14,956 bases of DNA from Candidatus Iainarchaeum sp. (GTDB lineage Archaea > Iainarchaeota > Iainarchaeia > Iainarchaeales > JAAZKV01): NCBI GenBank assembly GCA_028690725.1, contig JAQVAR010000011.1, positions 1 through 14,956 on the forward strand, in the 5' to 3' direction. Positions 5,743 to 11,962 of this stretch are shown here, piece by piece. The notes under the pieces are model-generated. The model was not told the DNA's origin. It did not search any database and saw only the letters and a program-made list of their open reading frames with translations. Within the stretch, counting starts at the first letter, position 1. Every line of letters begins with the position of its first letter. Made by a program: the position numbers and the translations under genes.

Positions 5743-6771
5743 TTATTTATTAGGATAAGCTTCTTCTATTAACTTTTTTTTGTTTTCCATTTTTTTTCTA
5801 ATAGGATTTAATAATAAATCAATTTCTTTTGCTAAACTTAATTTCAAATCCATTGGATGTAATTTTCCTTCAGCAAAATTTTTTTCTAATTCTTCATAAT
5901 TCAAAAACTCAATATTTCCACCAAATTTTTCTGGTCTTTCAACAAAAAATTTTTTATTTTCATTTTCTAATTTTTTAAAAATCACATATTTACAAAAAGC
6001 TAAAACACCATTTTCATTTACTTCTTTTTCTGGACAATAAGCTTTGTTTAATTTTTTTTGAATTACTGTTTTATCATCTAATAAATCAATTTTTGTGTTA
6101 GGATCGCTCGCAGACATTTTACCACTTTGATTCAAACTAGGTATTAAAGGATTAATTATTTCAACTCTTGGTTCATAACCAATTTTTGGGAGATTTTCTC
6201 TAGCAAAAACTAATATTTTTCTTTGATCCCTACCACCAAATTGAACATCCGCATTCAAATAAACTTCATCAAGTGCCTGCATTAATGAATATATAAGCCC
6301 AGATAATTTTGGGTTATCCCCAAATTTAACAACATCACTTGCTGCTTTTTGTGAATCGTGTATTGAGACAAAACTTGATAATTTTAACAAATCATGAACA
6401 TAATTTTTATTCATTTGAAAAGAAGATCCTTTAACAAATTCTATTTTCTTTATGTCTGCACCCACACTTTCAAACATTCCAGTGATAACTTCAACATAAT
6501 AAGAATATCTTTTTTCTAACAATTCCCAAGGACAATTATCTAATGCACCATGTAAATCTGCCAATAAAATTTTTACTTTAAATCCTGCTTTTAAAAAATC
6601 TGATAATTTTAAAACCCAAGCAAAATAACCAATATGTGGTCTACCAGTTATTGCAGTTCCTAAATAAACAATCGGTTCTTTTTTGTTTTCTAATAGTTTT
6701 TTCAATTGATCTTCTTGTAAGATTTCTTCAACATTTCTTGAAATCAAATCAAATTTTTCATCAACATTCAT
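5743..6771 (-). CDS. tyrS: Tyrosyl-tRNA synthetase, opisthokont/haloarchaeal-like type
   Basis: 342-aa class I synthetase that charges tRNA-Tyr. Visible motifs are YLGTAITGRPHIGYF (36-50, HIGH-like), LLADLHGALDN, FVKGSSFQM, SIHDSQKAASDVVK, LQALDE-type region MQALDEVYLNADVQFGGRDQ (164-183, tyrosine pocket) and KMSAS (218-222, KMSKS loop). Recalled sequences of human and Methanocaldococcus TyrRS differ at these places. The first block resembles the human YWGTATTGKPH more than the methanogen YIGFEPSGKIH, and HDSQKAASDVVK matches human HDSKKAGAEVVK. The C-terminus keeps the archaeal-like KFGG and LHPMDLK. ATG 6771 starts MNVDEKFDLISRN as in the family; an in-frame upstream ATG at 6822 is nearly abutting the previous stop and is less likely. 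It lies 52 bases after the eIF2B-like gene, perhaps cotranscribed. Confidence 0.94.
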   Translation of the reverse strand: MNVDEKFDLISRNVEEILQEDQLKKLLENKKEPIVYLGTAITGRPHIGYFAWVLKLSDFLKAGFKVKILLADLHGALDNCPWELLEKRYSYYVEVITGMFESVGADIKKIEFVKGSSFQMNKNYVHDLLKLSSFVSIHDSQKAASDVVKFGDNPKLSGLIYSLMQALDEVYLNADVQFGGRDQRKILVFARENLPKIGYEPRVEIINPLIPSLNQSGKMSASDPNTKIDLLDDKTVIQKKLNKAYCPEKEVNENGVLAFCKYVIFKKLENENKKFFVERPEKFGGNIEFLNYEELEKNFAEGKLHPMDLKLSLAKEIDLLLNPIRKKMENKKKLIEEAYPNK

Positions 6772-6823
6772 GAAGTATTTTATAGGAAAAGGGTTTTTAT
6801 TACTAATTAATGAAAACAACAAT

Positions 6824-7753
6824 TTACAATTTCAAAAAATCTTTTTCAAATTTATCCAATTTTAACTTATCATATAATTTGCTTGCAAGAACTTGTGGTG
6901 GAAATACCCCATCTTCACAAATAATTCCTTCTATCAAAGAAGAATTTGTTCTGTCAAAAGCAGGATTTAATATATTTACTCCTTTAATTGATTTGTCCAA
7001 AATTTCTTTTTTACTTCTTTGTTCTATTTCACCATCTTTTCCAAAAAAAGAACTCGGTTCAAACTTATGTGTTGATAAAACAACATAATGTTTTGTATCA
7101 CATTTTTTACAAATAATACTAATTTGGTTAGTTCCTATTTTGTTTATTATATCACCATCACTTAAAAAAGAATCAGCTCCTGAAAAAAAATAATCACATT
7201 TTTTTAGAACTGTTGAAGCAGCATTATCCACAATTAAAGTAACCTTGATTCCAGCTCTTGCTAATTCTCTAGCAGTAATTCTACCTTGAAACAATGGGCG
7301 TGTTTCACAACAATAAACATGATTAATTTTTTTCTTTGCTCTAATCAAAGTTTTTACAACAGTACTAGAATGACAAAGAGTTAATATTGTTGAATCTGGT
7401 TTTATTAATTCTGCTCCAAAACCAGACATTTTTTCAATTGCAATTTTTCTATTTTTATCATAATCAAAAACAGTATTTTTTATTATTTTTTTCATTTCAT
7501 TAACTGATAAACCTTTTTGAGAAATATTTTTTTTAACTACTCTTAAAGAAGTTCTTAATTCAGGTTCTGTTGGTCTAGCATAAAAAACTTTTTCAGCATT
7601 TTTCAAAAACTCTTTTCTAAAATCATCTTCATTCTTTGCCTTACTTTTCATTGAAACTTTTACAATTGCAGACAAACTTTTTTTCCTAACATTAGTTGCA
7701 CCTTGAATTTTTAAAGATTTTAAATCTTTCACAGTTTTACTTATAATATTCAT
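6824..7753 (-). CDS. eIF2B-alpha/beta/delta-like protein, probable ribose-1,5-bisphosphate isomerase
   Basis: 309-aa protein of the eIF2B/MtnA fold. Its closest function by sequence is ribose-1,5-bisphosphate isomerase, which turns R15P into ribulose-1,5-bisphosphate. Motifs: ARPTEPELRTSLR (59-71), LCHSS with Cys127, VYCCETRPLFQGRITARELA (147-166), VDNAAS, SGADSFLSDGDIINKIGT (191-208) with Asp194, and NPAFDRT. The Cys and Asp match the two catalytic residues known in the Thermococcus isomerase (Cys135, Asp204). An archaeal translation-factor-like eIF2B relative without isomerase activity cannot be excluded, but AMP phosphorylase two genes downstream supports the metabolic role. ATG 7753 is preferred to GTG 7762. 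GTGAT just before it can act as SD. Confidence 0.82.
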   Translation of the reverse strand: MNIISKTVKDLKSLKIQGATNVRKKSLSAIVKVSMKSKAKNEDDFRKEFLKNAEKVFYARPTEPELRTSLRVVKKNISQKGLSVNEMKKIIKNTVFDYDKNRKIAIEKMSGFGAELIKPDSTILTLCHSSTVVKTLIRAKKKINHVYCCETRPLFQGRITARELARAGIKVTLIVDNAASTVLKKCDYFFSGADSFLSDGDIINKIGTNQISIICKKCDTKHYVVLSTHKFEPSSFFGKDGEIEQRSKKEILDKSIKGVNILNPAFDRTNSSLIEGIICEDGVFPPQVLASKLYDKLKLDKFEKDFLKL

Positions 7754-7769
7754 AACAATCACAAAATAC

Positions 7770-7782
7770 TTTTTTTAAACCA
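7770..7782 (-). promoter_or_regulatory. TATA-like box for the isomerase-tyrS transcript
   Basis: It reads GGTTTAAAAAAAG on the minus strand (last base approximate), centred about 23 bases before the ATG at 7753. The spacing fits a nearly leaderless start. Confidence 0.4.
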
Positions 7783-7799
7783 TTACCACAAAAATTAAA

Positions 7800-7815
7800 T
7801 TTATCAATTTATCAA
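7800..7815. repeat. Tandem octamer upstream of the isomerase gene
   Basis: TTTATCAA occurs twice in direct tandem, about 20 bases upstream of the predicted TATA box of the minus-strand isomerase gene. It could be an activator or regulator site; such repeats also arise by chance in AT-rich DNA. Confidence 0.25.
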
Positions 7816-7896
7816 CAAAAGGATTATGCTTTTTAATTATTTAATTGTTTCCATAAACCACAATTTAAAAATGTTAAAAGAATATTAAAAGAAAAG

Positions 7897-7908
7897 CTTT
7901 TTATTAAG
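7897..7908 (+). promoter_or_regulatory. TATA-like box for the coiled-coil membrane protein gene
   Basis: CTTTTTATTAAG is centred about 25 bases before the ATG at 7927, predicting a leaderless transcript. Confidence 0.45.
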
Positions 7909-7926
7909 AAAAAGAATCATTCTAAT

Positions 7927-8715
7927 ATGAATAAAAAAATTATTTCAATAGCGATAATAATTTTAATATTATTATCAATTTTGGTGGGCGCATCCATTTC
8001 TTTTTTAACAAACCCAGTAATACTTGATTTTGGGAAGGGGTTTTTATTAGAAATTGAAGTAGCAGTATTATTTGTTGGCGATGCAATAATTGTTTTTATA
8101 TTATTAATTATTTTAATTGCAATTAATTTTAAAAAAAATAAAAAAACAAGTCAAAAAATAGAGAAAACAGCATTTGAAGAACAACGAGATCTTATTAATC
8201 AAGAATTAAAAGTTGCTGAAAACCAATTTTTAAAAAATAAAATTGATAAAGTTAATTTTGATAAAATTTCAAAAGAAAAAAATGCTAAATTAATAAAATT
8301 GGAAGCTGAAATTGATTCTAAAAATAAGAATCGATTTAATAGTGAAGAAATAAAAAAATTAGAAGAAATTTCAAAAGATAAAAAAAATATTTTAAAGGGA
8401 TTATTAGAAGAAAAACAAAAAAAGATTCACGAATTACAAATCGCTGAAAAAAGTTATTATAAAAGAAAGATTGATGAAGAAACTTTTAAAAAAATTAGTT
8501 TTGATATTAGAAATGAAATGATTTCGATAGAAGGAAAAATAAAATCTATTCAAAAAAGTGAAGAAATAGAAAAGATAAAAAAAGAGTTAAAGAAGGGTGC
8601 TAAAGAGATAATTATGCAAAAAGATAAATCAGAAAAAAGAAAAAGTGAAAATGAGATATTTGAATATGAAGTTTTTGAACAAATTGATAAAATGGTTGGT
8701 GGTTTAAAAAAATAA
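7927..8715 (+). CDS. Two-helix membrane protein with duplicated coiled-coil module
   Basis: 262 aa, no recognised family. Two hydrophobic segments (about residues 5-28 and 46-68) anchor a long, charged, probably coiled-coil domain (75-262) that should face the cytoplasm, since the residues after helix 2 are strongly basic (NFKKNKKTSQK). The soluble part carries a repeat. AENQFLKNKIDKVNFDKIS (97-115) matches AEKSYYKRKIDEETFKKIS (173-191) with an offset of 76 residues, and both are followed by a helix ending in LEAEI or IEGKI. The [FY]xKxKIDxxxFxKI pattern is reminiscent of SHOCT-like short helical modules seen attached to membrane proteins. Function unknown; scaffold or membrane-associated oligomer is a guess. 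It is monocistronic, and its stop lies 21 bases from the convergent flavodoxin-like gene. Confidence 0.85.
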   Translation: MNKKIISIAIIILILLSILVGASISFLTNPVILDFGKGFLLEIEVAVLFVGDAIIVFILLIILIAINFKKNKKTSQKIEKTAFEEQRDLINQELKVAENQFLKNKIDKVNFDKISKEKNAKLIKLEAEIDSKNKNRFNSEEIKKLEEISKDKKNILKGLLEEKQKKIHELQIAEKSYYKRKIDEETFKKISFDIRNEMISIEGKIKSIQKSEEIEKIKKELKKGAKEIIMQKDKSEKRKSENEIFEYEVFEQIDKMVGGLKK

Positions 8716-8736
8716 TTTTCTTCTTCTAATATTTTT

Positions 8737-9216
8737 TTAAACTATTTTTTCAAAAAACTTTTTAAAAAACTTTTCAACTTCGAGCATTTTTTTAGAATCA
8801 AATTCAAAAATACTTGAAAAAACTTGAAAATCTATTATATTAGCATTTTTCATTGACAATAGAGAAGACATTTTTTTTATTGCATTACCCGAAAGCCCTA
8901 TTCCTGTTGCAAACAAAACTATTTTTTTGTTTTTTAATTCAGGTAAAGAACGAATAAAAATATTTATTGCGGGAACAGATGTAAAAGATATTATTGGGGT
9001 TCCAATAATTATCAAATCAAAATTTTTTATTTGAGGAATTGGATTTAAAAGAGACAATTTTTTTTCTATTTTAAATTGTTTTTTTAAATCTAATTCTTGT
9101 TTAACATTAGCTTGAAATTTTATACAATTTATTTTTTTTTTCTTAAATAACGAATCAAATTTGTCTACTACTTTGGTTATTTCTCCCAAATGATAATAAG
9201 CAATAAGAACATTCAT
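8737..9216 (-). CDS. Flavodoxin-like protein with a degenerate phosphate loop
   Basis: 159-aa single-domain alpha/beta protein of the flavodoxin fold. Strand 1 is MNVLIAYYH (1-9). FDLIIIGTPIISFTSVPAI (66-84) gives the G-T-P motif and loop typical of flavodoxin-fold proteins. KKIVLFATGIGLSGNA (97-112) fits the third FMN-contacting loop region. The phosphate-binding loop, normally S/T-x-T-G-x-T after strand 1, reads YHLGEIT (8-14) and lacks the first hydroxyl pair, so FMN binding may be weak or altered. It could be an electron carrier, a quinone or FMN reductase relative, or a repurposed fold. ATG 9216 begins directly at strand 1. It stands alone, convergent with the membrane protein gene. Confidence 0.82.
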   Translation of the reverse strand: MNVLIAYYHLGEITKVVDKFDSLFKKKKINCIKFQANVKQELDLKKQFKIEKKLSLLNPIPQIKNFDLIIIGTPIISFTSVPAINIFIRSLPELKNKKIVLFATGIGLSGNAIKKMSSLLSMKNANIIDFQVFSSIFEFDSKKMLEVEKFFKKFFEKIV

Positions 9217-9268
9217 AATAAGAATAAATTCAAAATCATTAAAAGGAAATTGTTAAAATAAAATTAAC

Positions 9269-9282
9269 TTTTTTTATATTAA
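9269..9282 (-). promoter_or_regulatory. Possible TATA box for the flavodoxin-like gene
   Basis: It reads TTAATATAAAAAAA on the minus strand and predicts a start near 9250 with a leader of about 35 bases. The surrounding DNA is almost pure A/T, so this is tentative. Confidence 0.3.
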
Positions 9283-9300
9283 AAAATAAACAAATTAAAA

Positions 9301-9310
9301 TTGTGCACAA
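9301..9310. promoter_or_regulatory. Ten-base palindrome TTGTGCACAA
   Basis: A perfect palindrome, and one of the few GC-containing words in this intergenic region. It lies about 20 bases upstream of the proposed flavodoxin TATA box, a position suited to a dimeric regulator. Confidence 0.3.
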
Positions 9311-9374
9311 AAAATAGTATTATTTATAAAAAAATAACATTACGCATAAAAAAATGGTATTATACATAAAAAAA
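9306..9374. repeat. 20-bp tandem repeat with phased A/T tracts
   Basis: Three imperfect 20-bp units (9306-9325, 9326-9345, 9346-9365) and the A-tract of a fourth (9366-9374). The consensus is roughly ATAAAAAAATRRYATTAYNC, with a run of six or seven A at the same place in each unit. On the minus strand these are T7 runs downstream of the FKBP gene, the kind of signal that terminates archaeal transcription. The 20-bp phase is close to two helical turns, so the DNA may also be intrinsically bent. Confidence 0.7.
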
Positions 9375-9402
9375 GATTTTTTATTAATTTTATCATTGAA
9401 AA

Positions 9403-9960
9403 TTATAGATTTTCTTGATTAATTGAAACTAAACTAATTTCAAAAACAAGTGTTTTTCCAGCTAATTTGTGATTAAAATTTATTATTGCGTTATTATCGT
9501 TTTTTTCCATTATTATCCCTTCTAAGTCACTTTCTGTTTTAACTATTAAACCAACTTTTAACTCTTCAAAATTATTAAAAGAATTCTTTTCAAAAGTAAT
9601 TATTTTTGAATCATCAATTTCACCATATGCTTGTTCTGGAGACAAAGTTATTTCTTTTGTTTCTCCGATTTTCATCCCTATTACTGCTTCATCAAAACCT
9701 TTTATCATTTGACCTGCTCCAGCGACAAAACTTAATGGTTGTCTTCCGATACTAGAATCAAATATTTCTCCACTTAATAATCTTCCAGTATAATTAACAG
9801 AAATATTATCTCCAATTTTAACCTTTTTAAAATCATCTAAATTATTGTTTACGTTATTTGACATATTGATAACCTCCTCATCTCCATTTTGATTTAAATT
9901 TGTACAACCAAAAATTAAAACAAAAAATATTAAAATTGAAAAAAATTTAAAAAAAAACAT
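9403..9960 (-). CDS. Secreted lipoprotein FKBP-type peptidyl-prolyl cis-trans isomerase (SlyD-like)
   Basis: 185 aa. A lipoprotein signal peptide comes first: hydrophobic residues 2-17 and a lipobox LIFGC with Cys19, so the mature protein should be anchored outside the cell membrane. A polar Asn-rich linker (20-43) follows. The FKBP domain shows ISVNYTGRLLSGEIFDSS (53-70), FVAGAGQMIKGFDEAVIGMK (78-97) and ITLSPEQAYGE (104-114). The IF chaperone insert in the flap (about 120-165) follows, then NFNHKLAGKTLVFEI. It catalyses proline isomerisation and acts as a folding helper for exported proteins. The SlyD-type active site is well kept. ATG 9960 is required for the signal peptide; a TATA-like TTTAAA lies about 27 bases before it. 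Confidence 0.92.
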   Translation of the reverse strand: MFFFKFFSILIFFVLIFGCTNLNQNGDEEVINMSNNVNNNLDDFKKVKIGDNISVNYTGRLLSGEIFDSSIGRQPLSFVAGAGQMIKGFDEAVIGMKIGETKEITLSPEQAYGEIDDSKIITFEKNSFNNFEELKVGLIVKTESDLEGIIMEKNDNNAIINFNHKLAGKTLVFEISLVSINQENL

Positions 9961-9982
9961 ATAAATTTTGAAATAAACAAAG

Positions 9983-9992
9983 AATTTAAATG
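9983..9992 (-). promoter_or_regulatory. TATA-like box for the FKBP gene
   Basis: An ATTTAAATTC-like sequence on the minus strand, centred 27 bases before ATG 9960, implies a leaderless mRNA. Confidence 0.4.
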
Positions 9993-10020
9993 TATGTTAG
10001 AATAAAAAAAAATTTAAAAA

Positions 10021-10485
10021 TTATGCTTTCTTACAAATCAAATGCAAAAACTGGTCTTCGGTTTCCATTCGTTTAACATTAGAAAAACCAATTTTAATCA
10101 AAATATTAGATAATACTTCTTCATCATAACCAAAATAATGATGATCTTCTTTATAATTTTCAAATCCATAAATCTTATTCAAAGCCCATTCTTTTTTTTG
10201 ACCCTCCTCTTCTAAAAAAAGTTTACAAAAATATTTTAAATTTGGAACAATTATTTCTAGTATCCCATTTGGCTTCAAAATACGATGCATTTCTTTTAAA
10301 GCTATTAAAGCATCTTTTCTAAACAAATGTTCTAGAAAGAAACGGGAAAAAACAGTTTCAAATTTATTATCAGAAAAAGGTAATTTTCTAGCATCTCCAA
10401 CAATATCAACATCAATATTTTTTCTAATATCAAAATGAACATATCCTTTTTTTGGTTTGTTACCAGAACCAATTTCAAGTTTCAT
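10021..10485 (-). CDS. Small class I SAM-dependent methyltransferase
   Basis: 154-aa Rossmann-fold methyltransferase of the Methyltransf_11 type. Motif I, MKLEIGSGNKPKKGYVHFDI (1-20), starts immediately at the N-terminus and resembles the small family whose members begin LxxGCGxxPxxGxxNxD. LPF (35-37), FSRFFLEHL (46-54) and the strand ILEIIVPN follow. It lacks the N-terminal helices seen in larger enzymes, and the C-terminal half gives little hint of substrate. Relatives often sit in cell-surface polysaccharide clusters, but no glycosyltransferase is present in this window, so the substrate is unknown. The TATA box and ATG fit a leaderless transcript. It is divergent from the antiporter gene with only 66 bases between starts. 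Confidence 0.87.
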   Translation of the reverse strand: MKLEIGSGNKPKKGYVHFDIRKNIDVDIVGDARKLPFSDNKFETVFSRFFLEHLFRKDALIALKEMHRILKPNGILEIIVPNLKYFCKLFLEEEGQKKEWALNKIYGFENYKEDHHYFGYDEEVLSNILIKIGFSNVKRMETEDQFLHLICKKA

Positions 10486-10504
10486 AAAAAAATAATACTA
10501 AAAT

Positions 10505-10537
10505 AAGTATAAATGTTTTTTCATTAGAATATAAAAG
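10505..10537. promoter_or_regulatory. Back-to-back promoters for methyltransferase and antiporter genes
   Basis: On the minus strand CATTTATACTT (10505-10515) is centred 25 bases before the methyltransferase ATG. On the plus strand AATATAAAAG (10528-10537) is centred about 20 bases before the antiporter ATG at 10552. The two boxes are only about 12 bases apart, so the two polymerases may compete or be controlled together. Confidence 0.55.
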
Positions 10538-10551
10538 TTTAAAAGCAAATA

Positions 10552-11910
10552 ATGCTCTATTTTAATAGTGATTTAATGCTTACTGTAGAATTTACCTTTT
10601 TGATAGTGGCTTTCATAATATTAACAGGTTATTTTGGGCTTATAATATTCAAGAAAACAAAAGTTTCAGAAATTATAATTTTGTTGACACTTGGTTTATT
10701 AATAGGGCCAATATCAAAAGAAATTGGTTTTGTTTTGATAAGTCCATCCCAATTAATAGCTTTTCAATCTTTCCTACCTTTTTTTGCTAGTTTTGCATTA
10801 ATAATGATTCTTTTTGAAGGAGGAATGCAATTAAACTTTTTCAAAACAATAAAAGCATTACCAAGTTCTTTGATATTTACTATATCAATATTTACTCTAA
10901 CAATAATTTTGACTACCTGCGCACTATGGTTTTTGAGTCTAATAAATTTGTTAGAATTCAATTTATTACTAGCAATTTTTATAGGAGCAATTGTTGGTGG
11001 GACGAGTTCAGCAGTAATAATTCCAATTATTAAAAATACTTCAGCAAATGAAGAAACAAAAACTTTGTTAAGTTTAGAATCAGCATTAACTGATGCACTT
11101 TGTATTGTAACGACTGTTGCAGTAGCACAAATATTTTTGTTAGGATCAGTAACAATAGAATCAATTGCCGGTGGAATAATGGCCAATTTTAGTATTGCAG
11201 CAGTAACTGGTTTTTGTATGGGAATAGTTTGGTTAAAAATATTGAGTTATTTACAAGGAAAAAAATATGAATATTTAGTAACAATTTCAGCATTATTATT
11301 ACTTTATTCAGCAGTACAAACAATTGGTGGAAACGGAGCAATAGCAATACTTGTATTTGGAATAGTCCTTGGAAATAGTGAAGATATAACAAGCATGTTA
11401 AAATTAACAAAAAGAACTATTAATACTAATATTAAAACATTCCAAGGAGAAATATCTTTTTTAATAAAAACATTTTTTTTTGTTTATCTAGGAGTATTAT
11501 TTCAACTTAACTTTTTGACTCCACCAGTAATAATGATTTCATTGTCAATAATAGCAATAATATTTGTTTCAAGAAACATTGTATCTGCAATATTAAAGAA
11601 AATAAGACCATTGTTTACAAAAGATAGTAAATTAATTGCTTTTATGAGTGCTAGGGGTTTAGCAGCAGCAGTATTAGTTTCAATACCAATAACTATGGGT
11701 TTAGACAAAGTGGCACCAGAAATATTTACTATTATTGTAATAAATCAAATAACTGCTATTGCATTTTTAGTAATTTTCGGAACAAACATTCTAACAACAA
11801 TAGGAATATTTATAACTGAAAAAGAACATCCTGGAATTGAGAATATAGAAGAAAAAGAAAAATTATTAAAAGAAATAAGAGCAGATTTAAAGATAAATAC
11901 AAAAAAATAG
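10552..11910 (+). CDS. Na+/H+ or K+/H+ antiporter (monovalent cation:proton antiporter family)
   Basis: 452-aa integral membrane protein with about 12 hydrophobic helices through residue 425 and a short charged cytoplasmic tail. It exchanges Na+ or K+ for protons for ion and pH balance. Family marks are LTLGLLIGPISKEIG (45-59), LILFEGG-type MILFEGGMQLN (85-95), GAIVGGTSSAVIIPI (145-159, unwound-helix region), LESALTDA (175-182) and MSARGLAAAVL with conserved Arg368. The usual ND (electroneutral) or DD (electrogenic) pair at the ion site reads Thr180-Asp181. A start nine codons downstream (Met9 at 10576) is possible, since the TATA box is close to 10552. No TrkA or CPA2 regulatory domain is attached. 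Ion specificity cannot be read from sequence. Confidence 0.9.
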   Translation: MLYFNSDLMLTVEFTFLIVAFIILTGYFGLIIFKKTKVSEIIILLTLGLLIGPISKEIGFVLISPSQLIAFQSFLPFFASFALIMILFEGGMQLNFFKTIKALPSSLIFTISIFTLTIILTTCALWFLSLINLLEFNLLLAIFIGAIVGGTSSAVIIPIIKNTSANEETKTLLSLESALTDALCIVTTVAVAQIFLLGSVTIESIAGGIMANFSIAAVTGFCMGIVWLKILSYLQGKKYEYLVTISALLLLYSAVQTIGGNGAIAILVFGIVLGNSEDITSMLKLTKRTINTNIKTFQGEISFLIKTFFFVYLGVLFQLNFLTPPVIMISLSIIAIIFVSRNIVSAILKKIRPLFTKDSKLIAFMSARGLAAAVLVSIPITMGLDKVAPEIFTIIVINQITAIAFLVIFGTNILTTIGIFITEKEHPGIENIEEKEKLLKEIRADLKINTKK

Positions 11911-11930
11911 TTTTAAAGTACTAAACCATT

Positions 11931-11941
11931 AAGTATAAAAA
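11931..11941 (+). promoter_or_regulatory. TATA box for the nuclease-membrane fusion gene
   Basis: AAGTATAAAAA is centred 27 bases before the ATG at 11963, a good leaderless promoter separate from the antiporter gene. Confidence 0.55.
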
Positions 11942-11962
11942 CTAAAAAAGCTTATTTTCATT

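Noticed and set aside
6772..6822. ATG start extending TyrRS by 17 residues
   Set aside because: It would start one base before the upstream stop, and the added residues do not resemble TyrRS; the ATG at 6771 does.
7800..7926. CRISPR-like or transposon-end repeats in AT-rich gaps
   Set aside because: Only a tandem octamer and AT-rich sequence are present; there are no spaced repeats of CRISPR length and no terminal inverted repeats with a transposase.
10764..11186. Minus-strand open frame opposite the antiporter
   Set aside because: Antisense of a membrane protein gene; no promoter and no motif.
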